A DNA stretch of 64,000 nucleotides from Erythrobacter colymbi (GTDB taxonomy: Bacteria > Pseudomonadota > Alphaproteobacteria > Sphingomonadales > Sphingomonadaceae), in the NCBI RefSeq assembly GCF_002155685.1, contig NZ_MUYK01000002.1, positions 124,001-188,000 of the forward strand. The letters run 5' to 3'. The position numbers and the translations under genes were made by a program. Shown here in pieces: positions 34,537 through 44,075 of the stretch (the stretch's first letter is position 1; the number at the start of each line of letters is the position of its first letter). The notes under the pieces are model-generated. The model did not search any database. It was not told the origin of the DNA and saw nothing but the letters and a program-made list of their open reading frames with translations.

Positions 34537-36254
34537 GCGCGGTGCTGCTGCAGACGCTGGTGTGGACCGGCGCGCTGATCGCTGCGGTGCTGCTGCTGCG
34601 CCGCCCCGTCACCCGCCATTTCGGCCCGCAGGCCGCCTATGCCTTGTGGCTGCTGCCCTTCGCGCGGCTGGTGCTGCCGCCGGTGGTGCTGCCGGCGTGG
34701 ATGGCCCCCAAGGCAGCCGCTCCGGTCGCCGCGCCTGCGGTGGCCGATACGCTAGCTGCCGCGCCAGCGCCGGCCGATCCCGCGATCTGGCAGGCCGCCG
34801 CGCAAGGCAGTGCCGAAACCATTCCCGCCGTATACTCTGTGCCCGCCGAGACCGCGCCGCAGGCCGGGTTCGACCTCATCGCGATGGTTGCCGACTGGCC
34901 GCTCGCCGAAATCCTGCTCGCCGTGTGGCTGGGCGGGGCGGCGGTGTTCCTGTGGCTGCGCTTTGCCGCCTATTTCAGCTTGCGTGACGAATTGCTGGCC
35001 GAGGCCCGCGAGGTCGGGCGCACCGATGGCCCGTTCGGCAAGGTGCGTCTGATCGAGACCCCGGCGACCACTGCGCCGCTGGCGATGGGCGTGCTCGATC
35101 CGGTGATCGCGCTGCCGCCGGGCTTCCTCGCGCTCCACGACCGCCGCGGCCGCGATCTCGCGCTGGCGCATGAGCTCGCGCACCATCGCGGGGGCGACCT
35201 GCTCGTCAACATCCTGGTGCAGCCGCTCTTCGCGCTGCACTGGTTCAATCCGCTCGGCCGCTATGGCTGGCTCGCGCTGCGGCGCGACCAGGAGGCGGCT
35301 TGCGATGCCCGCGTGATGGAGCGCCGCTCGGCGCAGGAGCGGGCCGCCTATGCCGCGCTCATCGCCCGCTTTGCCGCCGCACCGGGCGCTGCCCACCATG
35401 CCGCTCTCACCGCGCCGATGGCCTGCCCGGTGCTAGGCGAGAAGTCGATCATCCACCGCCTGAGGAGTCTTGCCATGTCCGATCTGTCCCCCCGCCGCCG
35501 CATGGCCGGCCGCGCGCTCCTTGGCGTGGGTCTGCTGGTGCTGCCGCTCACCGCCTCGATCAGCTACGCCGCGAGCGAGAACGTGTTCGAGGCCCCGGAA
35601 GCCCCCGAACCGCCGGAAGCTCCCGAGCCGCCCGAACCGCCCCAGGCTCCGGACGCGCCCGAGGCTCCCGAGGCGCCCGAAGCCCCCGAGCCGCCCGCGA
35701 TCCTGATGCTCGATCCCGACAGCCCCGATGCCAAAGGCAACATGCAGGTCACCGAGAAGGTGTGGCGCGATGCCGACGGCAAGGAACGCCGCGTCAAGAT
35801 CGTCACCCGCGGCGGCCCGGATGCCGAAGCCCACGCCCGACACGGCGAGGCCCGCGAGGCCATGAGCCGGGGCGAACGCGAAGCCGTGCTCGCCGATGTG
35901 CGCGCCGCGCTGGCCGAGGCCGACATGGCGCTCGCCGACCTGCCGCGCATCATTGCCGAAGCCCAGGCCGAGGCCCGTGCCGCAAGCGCCGCCTCGGTCG
36001 CGGCCGGAGGCCCGCGGGTCGTGGTGAAGCAGGAATGCAAGCCGGGCAGTGAGGAAGTCTCGGAAACCAGCACCAAGGACGGCGTCCAGATCGTCAGCAT
36101 CTGCCAGCGCCGGGTGATGGCCTCCGCGCTCACCGGCCTCAGGGAAGCGCGCGCCGAGATCGCGAGCGACAAGGACATCCCGGACGACATGCGCAAGCAG
36201 CTCCTGCGCACGCTCGATGCGCAGATCAGCCGCTGGAGTGACAAGGAGGGCTGA
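34533..36254 (+). CDS. BlaR1/MecR1-family M56 membrane metallopeptidase
   Basis: A 573-residue membrane protein. The N-terminal part has three to four hydrophobic segments (VLLQTLVWTGALIAAVLLL, AEILLAVWLGGAAVFLWL) and the gluzincin motif LALAHELAHHRGGDLL with His213-Glu-x-x-His. A further segment at about residues 325-345 (RALLGVGLLVLPLTASISYA) enters the periplasm. The C-terminal half has no penicillin-binding sensor domain. Instead it carries a Pro/Glu/Ala repeat of about 40 residues (EAPEPPEAPEPPEPPQAPD) and a charged, coiled-coil-prone tail. The signal it senses is thus not clearly a beta-lactam. In BlaR systems the peptidase cleaves the repressor; the coupling with the BlaI-type gene supports that here. 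Confidence 0.88.
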   Translation: MSAVLLQTLVWTGALIAAVLLLRRPVTRHFGPQAAYALWLLPFARLVLPPVVLPAWMAPKAAAPVAAPAVADTLAAAPAPADPAIWQAAAQGSAETIPAVYSVPAETAPQAGFDLIAMVADWPLAEILLAVWLGGAAVFLWLRFAAYFSLRDELLAEAREVGRTDGPFGKVRLIETPATTAPLAMGVLDPVIALPPGFLALHDRRGRDLALAHELAHHRGGDLLVNILVQPLFALHWFNPLGRYGWLALRRDQEAACDARVMERRSAQERAAYAALIARFAAAPGAAHHAALTAPMACPVLGEKSIIHRLRSLAMSDLSPRRRMAGRALLGVGLLVLPLTASISYAASENVFEAPEAPEPPEAPEPPEPPQAPDAPEAPEAPEAPEPPAILMLDPDSPDAKGNMQVTEKVWRDADGKERRVKIVTRGGPDAEAHARHGEAREAMSRGEREAVLADVRAALAEADMALADLPRIIAEAQAEARAASAASVAAGGPRVVVKQECKPGSEEVSETSTKDGVQIVSICQRRVMASALTGLREARAEIASDKDIPDDMRKQLLRTLDAQISRWSDKEG

Positions 36255-36281
36255 TCGGGAGCCCCGGCACGGCGCGCGGGC

Positions 36282-36300
36282 GGGGAGGGTCTACCTCCCG
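36282..36300. terminator. Hairpin in the convergent gap after the M56 peptidase gene
   Basis: GGGAGG-gtcta-CCTCCC forms a six-base-pair stem at 36283-36299. The loop contains the TAG stop (CTA on the plus strand) of the minus-strand gene. No T tract follows, so its role as a terminator is weakly supported. Confidence 0.35.
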
Positions 36301-36821
36301 CTCGCCGCCGCCGCTGTCTTCGGCCGCGCCGGATAGGCGCAGCCGCGGCCCAGACCCCAGCCTTTCAGGAACGCGCGCCGCACCATCCCCGCCGTATAGG
36401 CCGCGCGCAGCTTGCGGTCATTGTCCGCCGCCCCCGTCACCTCGCGCAGGATGCCGCGGAAGGGGATCACCGATCCGACCACGCTCTGCCCGATGCGGCC
36501 CTCGCTGATGCGGTCACTGCCATCATCCTCGGCAATGTCGTAATCCGCCCCCAGCACCATATCGAGCTCGGCGATGGCCGCGACGATTGCCGAACACTTG
36601 CCGAGGCCCTTGGTCGCGTAAGGGTCCGCCACTGCCGCCTGTAACACCGCCGGAATGTCGCGCCCGTCGATGTTGAGATCGCGCAAGGGGGTTTTGGCGA
36701 CTTCCTTGGCATCGGGCTCGGGCATGGCCTGCGCCTGTGCTGCCGTAGCGGGGAGCGCAAGCGCGGCCAGCATCGCGAGCGGGAGCATGCGCAGGGAGAG
36801 GCGGGGGCGGGGCGGGGTCAT
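36291..36821 (-). CDS. Secreted protein of unknown function
   Basis: A 176-residue protein with a signal peptide (LSLRMLPLAMLAALALPATA, cleavage near AQAQA). The mature part has a KTPLRDLNIDGRDIPAVLQA segment, a Lys-Cys pair (LGKCSAIVAAI) matched by a distal GRGCAYPARP cysteine that could form a disulfide, and a basic C-terminus. I recall similar sequences annotated only as hypothetical in sphingomonads. A strong AAGGAGGA ribosome site lies within the 3' end of the upstream metallopeptidase gene, one base before this gene, so the two are cotranscribed. Confidence 0.65.
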   Translation of the reverse strand: MTPPRPRLSLRMLPLAMLAALALPATAAQAQAMPEPDAKEVAKTPLRDLNIDGRDIPAVLQAAVADPYATKGLGKCSAIVAAIAELDMVLGADYDIAEDDGSDRISEGRIGQSVVGSVIPFRGILREVTGAADNDRKLRAAYTAGMVRRAFLKGWGLGRGCAYPARPKTAAAASGR

Positions 36822-36822
36822 A

Positions 36823-37713
36823 TTATCCTCCTTCGAAAAATACGTTGCAGGCGCGGTCGTCAGTCGCCTCCAGTCCCAGCCGCAATGCCGCCATGCGCTG
36901 GCGGCTGGTGCCGTGGGTGAAGCTCTCGGGATTGACCGACTGGCCCGCGTTGCGTTGCAGGGTATCGTCCCCGATGGCGCTGGCGGCTTTCAATCCTTCC
37001 TCGAGATCGCCCGCATCGATAAGCTGGCGGTTCTTGCCCGCCCACATCCCGGCATAGCAATCTGCCTGAAGTTCCATCGCCACCTGCAAGCGGTTGGCCG
37101 CCGCCGGATTGCTGCGCTGCGCGGTGCGCACCTGGTCCGATAGCCCGGTGATCGACTGGATGTGATGCCCGTATTCATGGGCGATCACATAATAGCGCGC
37201 GAAGTCCCCGCCCGTGCCCGACATCTGCGCGAGCTGGTCGTAGAAACTGGTGTCGATGTAGATGACCTTGTCCGCCGGGCAGTAGAACGGCCCCACCGCC
37301 GAGGTCGCGCTGCCGCAGCCCCCGGTGTCGACGCGGCCGTTGCGGAACAGGTCGAGCCCGGGCTGCTCGAACGGGAGCCCCACGCGCCGGAAGCTCGCTT
37401 CCCAGGTATCATTGAGGTTGGTGAGCGCGCTGCACGCCTCGGTCGCATATTCGCTGCTGGTGCAGATTTCCTGCTCCGAGAGCTCTCGCCCGCCGCCCGC
37501 GCGGCTGCCCTGTGCAGGCGCACCGGTCTGCTCCTGCACGCTCTGGACGAGGCCGATGGTCTGCGAGGGGTCGAGCCCGAACACCAGCGCGCCGATCAGG
37601 GCGATCACGAGCGTTCCGCAGCCCACGCCGCCGGCGCGGCCCATGCCGCTGCCACCGCCCCCGTCGCTGGAGCGCACATTGATCCGTGACGTGTCGAACG
37701 GGCCCAAACGCAT
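36823..37713 (-). CDS. Neutral zinc metallopeptidase, YpfJ family
   Basis: A 296-residue protein of the KPN_02809/YpfJ family. The N-terminus MRLGPFDTSRINVRSSDGGG is followed by a membrane anchor (GVGCGTLVIALIGALVFGL). The zinc motif VIAHEYGHHIQSI gives His179-Glu180-x-x-His183. FYCPADKVIYIDTSFYDQLA and MELQADCYAGMWAGKNR are family hallmarks, the last holding the third zinc ligand region (ELQAD). ESFTHGTSRQRMAALRLGLE ends the domain. The physiological substrate is unknown. Its gene overlaps functionally with the next gene through the ribosome site at its 3' end. Confidence 0.92.
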   Translation of the reverse strand: MRLGPFDTSRINVRSSDGGGGSGMGRAGGVGCGTLVIALIGALVFGLDPSQTIGLVQSVQEQTGAPAQGSRAGGGRELSEQEICTSSEYATEACSALTNLNDTWEASFRRVGLPFEQPGLDLFRNGRVDTGGCGSATSAVGPFYCPADKVIYIDTSFYDQLAQMSGTGGDFARYYVIAHEYGHHIQSITGLSDQVRTAQRSNPAAANRLQVAMELQADCYAGMWAGKNRQLIDAGDLEEGLKAASAIGDDTLQRNAGQSVNPESFTHGTSRQRMAALRLGLEATDDRACNVFFEGG

Positions 37714-37818
37714 CAGTATTTCCCCTTTCCTCCGGCACGCTCAGCTATTTGCTGGACAGCCGCGATTGCCGCGGCAAAAGCGAACCGCAATAGCCCGAAC
37801 GTGCAGGAGATGCGGCGA

Positions 37819-38571
37819 ATGCTCAAGGACCGGCGTGCTCTCGTCACCGGCTCCACATCCGGAATCGGCCTTGCGATTGCCCGCGCGCTGGCGGCTGAAG
37901 GGGCCGCGGTGATTCTCAACGGGCTGGGCGATGCGGACGCAATCGCCGCACTGTGCGAGGAGCTGGGTGCTTCCTATAATGGCGCAAACCTGATGGACCC
38001 CGCCGCCATCGCGGCGATGATGGAAGAGGTCGGCCCGGTCGACATCCTCGTCAACAATGCCGGGATGCAGCACGTCGCCCCGGTCGAGGATTTTCCGGCG
38101 GCCAAGTGGGACGCGATTCTCGCGCTCAACCTCTCGGCCGCGTTCCACACCGTGCAGGCCGCAGTGCCGGGGATGAAGGCGAAGGGGTGGGGGCGGATCA
38201 TCAACACCGCGAGCGCCCATTCGCAGGTCGCCTCGCCCTTCAAGAGCGCCTATGTCGCTGCCAAGCATGGGCTGGCGGGCTTCACCAAGACCATCGCGCT
38301 CGAACTGGCGACCCACGGCATCACCGCCAACTGCATCTCTCCGGGGTATGTCTGGACGCCGCTGGTCGAGAATCAGATCCCCGACACCATGGCCGCGCGC
38401 GGGATGACGCGCGAGCAGGTGATGAACGACATCCTCCTCGCCAAGCAGCCGACCAAGCAGTTCATCACGCCCGAGGATGTCGCCGCCCTCGCGGTGTTCC
38501 TGTGCAGCGATGCGGCGCGCGGGATCACGGGGGCGAATTACGCGATCGACGGAGGCTGGACGGCCGAATGA
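37819..38571 (+). CDS. bdhA: 3-hydroxybutyrate dehydrogenase
   Basis: A 250-residue SDR enzyme that interconverts 3-hydroxybutyrate and acetoacetate with NAD, used in poly-hydroxybutyrate breakdown. It shows ALVTGSTSGIGLAIARALAA, DILVNNAGMQHVAPVEDFP, the catalytic TASAHSQVASPFKSAYVAAK, and CISPGYVWTPLVENQIPD, typical of 3-hydroxybutyrate dehydrogenases. The C-terminal NYAIDGGWTAE fits. The ATG at 37819 is preferred because AGGAG lies nine bases before it; a GTG at 37801 and an ATG at 37810 are in frame. Its stop overlaps the start of the M28 peptidase gene. Confidence 0.93.
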   Translation: MLKDRRALVTGSTSGIGLAIARALAAEGAAVILNGLGDADAIAALCEELGASYNGANLMDPAAIAAMMEEVGPVDILVNNAGMQHVAPVEDFPAAKWDAILALNLSAAFHTVQAAVPGMKAKGWGRIINTASAHSQVASPFKSAYVAAKHGLAGFTKTIALELATHGITANCISPGYVWTPLVENQIPDTMAARGMTREQVMNDILLAKQPTKQFITPEDVAALAVFLCSDAARGITGANYAIDGGWTAE

Positions 38572-40076
38572 TCCGCCGCTCCCTCCCGCTGTTTCTTGTC
38601 CTGCTGGCGAGCCTGCTGCTCGCCGCCTGCGCCAAGGCGCCGGTGGAGAGCATGCCGGTGGTCGACCGCGACGAGGTCGCCATGCGCCTCACCGCCGATA
38701 TCAACGTGCTCGCCAGCGACGAGAAGGCGGGCCGCAAGCCCGGCACTCCCGGCGGGCGCACGACCTATACCTACATCGAAAAGCGCATGGGCGAGGTCGG
38801 GCTGGTCTCGGGCACCAATGACCCGGGCTCCTACTGGCGCCTGCCGGTCGATCTGCTGGCGACCGAGCCGCAGAGCGCGCAGCTGATCCTCGGGCAGGGC
38901 CGCCGCCGGGTGGTGGTGGCCGAGGATGCCGCCGCGGTCTTTACCCCGCGCCGCCGCGCGCTCGCTATCGGTGGGCCGGGGACGGGCGTGCCGGTGGTGT
39001 TCGTGGGCTATGGCGATGGCTCGGTGCTGGGCGATGCGCTCGCCGGAGCGATCGTGGTGATGCTCGCCGATCCGGGCCGCGATGCCGCCCGCCGCGATGC
39101 GCTGTTCCGCCAGCGCGCGACCGCGGTGCTGACCGTGCTGCCCGATAACGCCGCGCTCGACGAGGTGCGCGCCAGCGAGGGACAGCCGCGGCTCCAGCTT
39201 GCGGCGGAGGAGGTCGACAATCTCGCCGCCTATATCACCGACAAGGCCTTCGGCGACTTCATCGGCCAGCGCCGCTGGAAGGGGCTCAAGGCCGAAGCCG
39301 AGGCGGGGATTCTCGATCCGCTCGAACTCAATCTCTCGATCAGTGTCGAGGGCACCTCGGACCGCCGCGAGTTTCCGAGCCAGAACGTGATCGGCATGAT
39401 CCCGGGCAGCGTCCCCGGATCGGGCGCGGTGCTGGTGCTCGCCCACTGGGACCACCTCGGTGAATGCGGGGAGCCGGGCGCGCTCGACCGGATCTGCAAC
39501 GGCGCGGCAGACAATGCGAGCGGGATCGCGATGATGCTCGAACTCGCGCGGCGGCTGAAGGCAGGGCCGGCGCTGGGCCGCGACATCTATTTCCTCGCCA
39601 CCACCGCGGAGGAGCCGGGGCTGCTCGGCATCCGCTCCTTCGTGCGCAATCCGCCATTCCCGCTCGCGAGCATCGTGGCCGCCTTCAATCTCGACATGAT
39701 GGCTGTCGCCCCGGCGGGGAGCCCGGTCGGCTTTGTCGGGCGCGGGCGCGATCCGCAGCTCGATGCGGTGATCCTCGCCGCGATCGCCAAGGCGGGCCTT
39801 GCGGTGGGCGACCAGGAGCTTGCCGACAGCTTCCTCAAGCGGCAGGACGGCTGGGCGCTGGCGCAGGCCGGCGTGCCCGCAGTGCTGCTGTCGAGCACCT
39901 ATGGCAGCCGCGCGATCCTCGATCCTTTCATCGCCACGCGCTACCATCAGCCCTCGGACGAGGCGGCCACGGTGGAGCTGGGCGGCGCGATCGACGACCT
40001 GCTGCTGCACGAGGCGCTGATCCGCGAGATTGCCGACCCCGCGATCTATCCCGCGCCTGCGAAGACCGGCCCCTAG
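38568..40076 (+). CDS. M28-family zinc aminopeptidase, lipoprotein
   Basis: A 502-residue lipoprotein (MIRRSLPLFLVLLASLLLAA, lipobox LAAC). It has a PA-like insertion (about residues 130-210) and an M28 catalytic domain. The di-zinc ligands can be traced: His293 in LAHWDHLGE, Asp in NGAADNASGIAMMLELA, the Glu pair in TTAEEPGLLGIRSF, Asp in FNLDMMAV, and His in TRYHQPSDEA. M28 enzymes remove N-terminal residues from peptides; this one would act in the periplasm or at the outer membrane. The start overlaps the bdhA stop (ATGA), although no metabolic link is obvious. Confidence 0.92.
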   Translation: MIRRSLPLFLVLLASLLLAACAKAPVESMPVVDRDEVAMRLTADINVLASDEKAGRKPGTPGGRTTYTYIEKRMGEVGLVSGTNDPGSYWRLPVDLLATEPQSAQLILGQGRRRVVVAEDAAAVFTPRRRALAIGGPGTGVPVVFVGYGDGSVLGDALAGAIVVMLADPGRDAARRDALFRQRATAVLTVLPDNAALDEVRASEGQPRLQLAAEEVDNLAAYITDKAFGDFIGQRRWKGLKAEAEAGILDPLELNLSISVEGTSDRREFPSQNVIGMIPGSVPGSGAVLVLAHWDHLGECGEPGALDRICNGAADNASGIAMMLELARRLKAGPALGRDIYFLATTAEEPGLLGIRSFVRNPPFPLASIVAAFNLDMMAVAPAGSPVGFVGRGRDPQLDAVILAAIAKAGLAVGDQELADSFLKRQDGWALAQAGVPAVLLSSTYGSRAILDPFIATRYHQPSDEAATVELGGAIDDLLLHEALIREIADPAIYPAPAKTGP

Positions 40077-41618
<1,542 letters not shown>

Positions 41619-41641
41619 GGTGGGGCTTCGGCTCCAGCCTT

Positions 41642-41724
41642 GTCATCCCCGCGCAGGCGGGGATCCAGCTTGTGTGTTTCGACGCTCCGAAAGTGAGCTG
41701 GATTCCCGCCTGCGCGGGAATGAC
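41642..41724. repeat. Dispersed long palindrome, GCGCAGGCGGGG type (family A, copy 1)
   Basis: Two arms of 29 bases, starting GTCATCCCCGCGCAGGCGGG and ending with its near-complement, flank a 25-base loop. Identical in plan to 43499-43585 and 54810-54881. It lies 23 bases after the guaB stop and could act as its terminator, though no T tract is present. Confidence 0.9.
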
Positions 41725-41741
41725 AACATAAGGATCAGAGA

Positions 41742-42920
41742 GTGACCCCCGCCGCTAGAGTACAGGCGGCGATCGAGCTGCTCGATACCGTAATTGCGTC
41801 CGCGCGCTCCAAGGGCGCGCCGGCGGACCGGATCATCGCCGACTATTTCCGCACGCGCCGCTATGCCGGATCCAAGGACCGCCGTGCGGTGCGCGACCTC
41901 GTCTATCGCGCGATCCGGCTGTGTGGGCCGGTGCCTGCGAGCGGGCGCGCGGCGATGCTGGCGGTTGCAGGGCAGGACGAAGCCGTCGCGGCGCTGTTCG
42001 ACGGATCCCCCCACGGCCCTGCCGTGCGCGGGGAAGGCGAGGAAGCCGCCAATACGGGCCTTGCCCCCAAATGGCTCGCCGCGGCCTTGCGCGCATCGGA
42101 CCTCGGCGGGCGCGAGATTGCCGCGCTGCTCGGCCGCGCCCCGCTCGACATCCGCGTCAACGCGCTGAAGGCGGATCGCGCGGGGATCGACCTTCCAGAA
42201 GCCGGCGAGATTCTCGCTTCGGCGCAGGGCCTGCGGTTCGCCTCGGGCACTCCGGTCGAGCAGTGGCCCGCCTACGAGCAGGGCCTGGTCGAGATCCAGG
42301 ATCTGGGCAGCCAGCTGATCGTCGAGGCGCTGCCCGTCTCGCCCGGCGACACCATCATCGACCTGTGCGCAGGCGGCGGGGGCAAGACCCTCGCGCTCGC
42401 TGCAAGGCTCGGCAATGCCGCAAGCCTTGTCGCCGCCGACACCGACAAGCGCCGCCTCGGCAACCTCGCACCGCGCGCAGGCCGGGCAGGGGCGGCGGTC
42501 GATCACACCGTGCTGCTCGATCCGGGCCGCGAGATGCTGGCGCTCGCGCCCTTCGCGGGCAAGGCCGATCACGTGCTGGTCGACGCGCCGTGCTCGGGCA
42601 GCGGGACATGGCGACGCAGCCCCGAGGGGCGCTGGCGACTCGACCCGGCGGAACTCGCGCGCCTGAACGCGCTTCAGGATCATGTGCTCGATCTTGCGGC
42701 CCAGCTTGTCCGCTCCGGCGGCAGTGTCGCCTTCGTCACCTGCTCGGTGCTCGATGCCGAGGGGCCGGACCGCATCGCCGCCTTCCTCGCCCGCCATCCC
42801 GGGTGGCGCGCCGAGGCGCTCTCGCTCCCCGTTGGGCAGCCACGCGGTGCAGGAATCCGACTTGAACCGCTCCGCGACGGCACGGATGGTTTTTTCGTCG
42901 CTTGCCTTCGTTCACCATGA
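41742..42920 (+). CDS. RsmB-family rRNA (cytosine-C5) methyltransferase
   Basis: A 392-residue methylase. The N-terminal 130 residues are NusB-like (VQAAIELLDTVIASARSKGA, AGSKDRRAVRDLVYRAIRL). The catalytic domain has VEIQDLGSQLIVEALPV, the SAM motif IDLCAGGGGKTLALAA, and the two catalytic cysteines in VLVDAPCSGSGTWRRSPEG and FVTCSV. Such enzymes form 5-methylcytosine in 16S rRNA (RsmB makes m5C967); the position cannot be proved. It starts at a GTG, 17 bases after a dispersed palindrome, and is followed by a TPR protein gene. Confidence 0.92.
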   Translation: MTPAARVQAAIELLDTVIASARSKGAPADRIIADYFRTRRYAGSKDRRAVRDLVYRAIRLCGPVPASGRAAMLAVAGQDEAVAALFDGSPHGPAVRGEGEEAANTGLAPKWLAAALRASDLGGREIAALLGRAPLDIRVNALKADRAGIDLPEAGEILASAQGLRFASGTPVEQWPAYEQGLVEIQDLGSQLIVEALPVSPGDTIIDLCAGGGGKTLALAARLGNAASLVAADTDKRRLGNLAPRAGRAGAAVDHTVLLDPGREMLALAPFAGKADHVLVDAPCSGSGTWRRSPEGRWRLDPAELARLNALQDHVLDLAAQLVRSGGSVAFVTCSVLDAEGPDRIAAFLARHPGWRAEALSLPVGQPRGAGIRLEPLRDGTDGFFVACLRSP

Positions 42921-42982
42921 TAGCATCCGGTGGTATGACCCAGCCGTCCGGTTCCCGGTCTCAAGCACTGAAGGAGCTTCTG

Positions 42983-43483
42983 ATGCGTTTCGCGCCTGCC
43001 GCTGCCGCTCTCTCGCTGTGCCTCGCGATGACCGCGAGCATCACCATCGCCGGTGATGTGCAGACCCCCGATCCGCGCGCGGCCGCGCTGATTGCGCAGG
43101 GTCAGGCGCTGCTGGCGGCGGGCGAGCCGGAGCAGGCGACCGACGCGTTCGAGGCCGCGCTGGCGGTCGATCCGGCCTATACTCCGATCTTCATCGACCT
43201 CGCCGAGGCCGCGCGCCAGCAGGGCCTTCAGGGCAAGGCGATCAAGTATTACCGCGAGGCGCTCGAGCGTGATCCGGGCAATTTCGCCGCGATCTCGGGT
43301 GAGGGCGCGGCGCTGGTCGAGAAGGGCGCGCTCGAAAAGGCGAAAAAGAACCTCGCCAAGCTGCAATCGCTGTGCGGTGACGATTGCCCCGAGACGGTCG
43401 CCTTGCAGAGCACCATCGCCCGCGGCGTGCCCGCAAGGCTGGCGGTCGAGAGCAAGGGCGAAAGCGCGCCGGCTTCGAACTGA
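42983..43483 (+). CDS. Periplasmic tetratricopeptide repeat protein
   Basis: A 166-residue protein with a signal peptide (MRFAPAAAALSLCLAMTASI, cleavage near TIAGD) and two tetratricopeptide repeats: ALIAQGQALLAAGEPEQATD to ALAVDPAY, then IFIDLAEAARQQGLQGKAIK to ALERDPGN, and a third partial one (EGAALVEKGALEKAKKNLAK). LQSLCGDDCPE contains a cysteine pair. The ATG at 42983 has AAGGAG eight bases before it, which fixes the start; a longer open frame upstream overlaps the methylase. The protein is probably a protein-interaction scaffold; no specific function is inferred. Confidence 0.88.
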   Translation: MRFAPAAAALSLCLAMTASITIAGDVQTPDPRAAALIAQGQALLAAGEPEQATDAFEAALAVDPAYTPIFIDLAEAARQQGLQGKAIKYYREALERDPGNFAAISGEGAALVEKGALEKAKKNLAKLQSLCGDDCPETVALQSTIARGVPARLAVESKGESAPASN

Positions 43484-43498
43484 GGGTTTGTGTAGCTT

Positions 43499-43585
43499 GT
43501 CACCCCCGCGCAGGCGGGGTTCCAGCTCGCTTTCGAAATCCGGCACCGCTCAAGACAGCTGGATCCCCGCCTGCGCGGGGATGAC
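43499..43585. repeat. Dispersed long palindrome, GCGCAGGCGGGG type (family A, copy 2)
   Basis: Arms of 29 bases starting GTCACCCCCGCGCAGGCGGG flank a loop of about 29 bases. It lies 16 bases after the TPR gene stop and eight bases from the convergent rppH stop, where a bidirectional terminator would be expected. Confidence 0.9.
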
Positions 43586-43592
43586 AGGTTGA

Positions 43593-44075
43593 TCAGATCA
43601 GCCCCCGGAACTCCGCCAGCACCTCTTCATAGACCGCGCGCTTGAAGGGAATGATGACCTCGGGCAGCAGGCCCGGGTCGATCCAGCGCCATTCGTTGAA
43701 TTCGGGCGGGTCATGCGCTTCGAGGTCGATGTCCGCGTCCTCGCCGAGGAAGCGGCCGAGGAACCAGTGCTGTTCCTGCCCGCGATACTTGCCCTTCCAC
43801 ACCTTGCCGACAAGCTCGGGCGGCAGGTCGTAGCGGATCGGCTTCGAGGCCTGCGCGATCACCTCGACTTTGTCCGCGGGCACGCCGATTTCCTCCGCAA
43901 GCTCGCGCAACGCGGCTTCGCGCACGTCCTCGCCCTTGTCGATCCCGCCCTGCGGCATCTGCCAGAAGCCGTGCGCGGAGGGGTCGATCCGCTGGCCGAC
44001 GAAGACGAGACCCTCGGCGTTCACCAGCATGAAGCCGGCGCAGGGGCGGTAGGGGAGGCTCGCCGGATCGCTCAC
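43593..44075 (-). CDS. rppH: RNA pyrophosphohydrolase RppH (Nudix)
   Basis: A 160-residue Nudix hydrolase that removes pyrophosphate from 5' ends of mRNA and so triggers decay. The Nudix box is complete: GGIDKGEDVREAALRELAEE then IGV. PYRPCAGFMLVNAEGLVFVG, GFWQMPQG and RYDLPPELVGKVWKGKYRGQ are RppH hallmarks, the last pair with WFLGRF. It starts at a GTG overlapping the stop of the upstream esterase gene (GTGA), giving MSDPASLPYRP. The longer open frame upstream belongs to another frame of the esterase gene. Confidence 0.95.
   Translation of the reverse strand: MSDPASLPYRPCAGFMLVNAEGLVFVGQRIDPSAHGFWQMPQGGIDKGEDVREAALRELAEEIGVPADKVEVIAQASKPIRYDLPPELVGKVWKGKYRGQEQHWFLGRFLGEDADIDLEAHDPPEFNEWRWIDPGLLPEVIIPFKRAVYEEVLAEFRGLI

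Noticed and set aside
41642..43585. Possible CRISPR array from repeated GCGCAGGCGGGG units
   Set aside because: The units are long palindromes about 2 kb apart with genes between them, not short direct repeats with spacers, and no cas gene is present.
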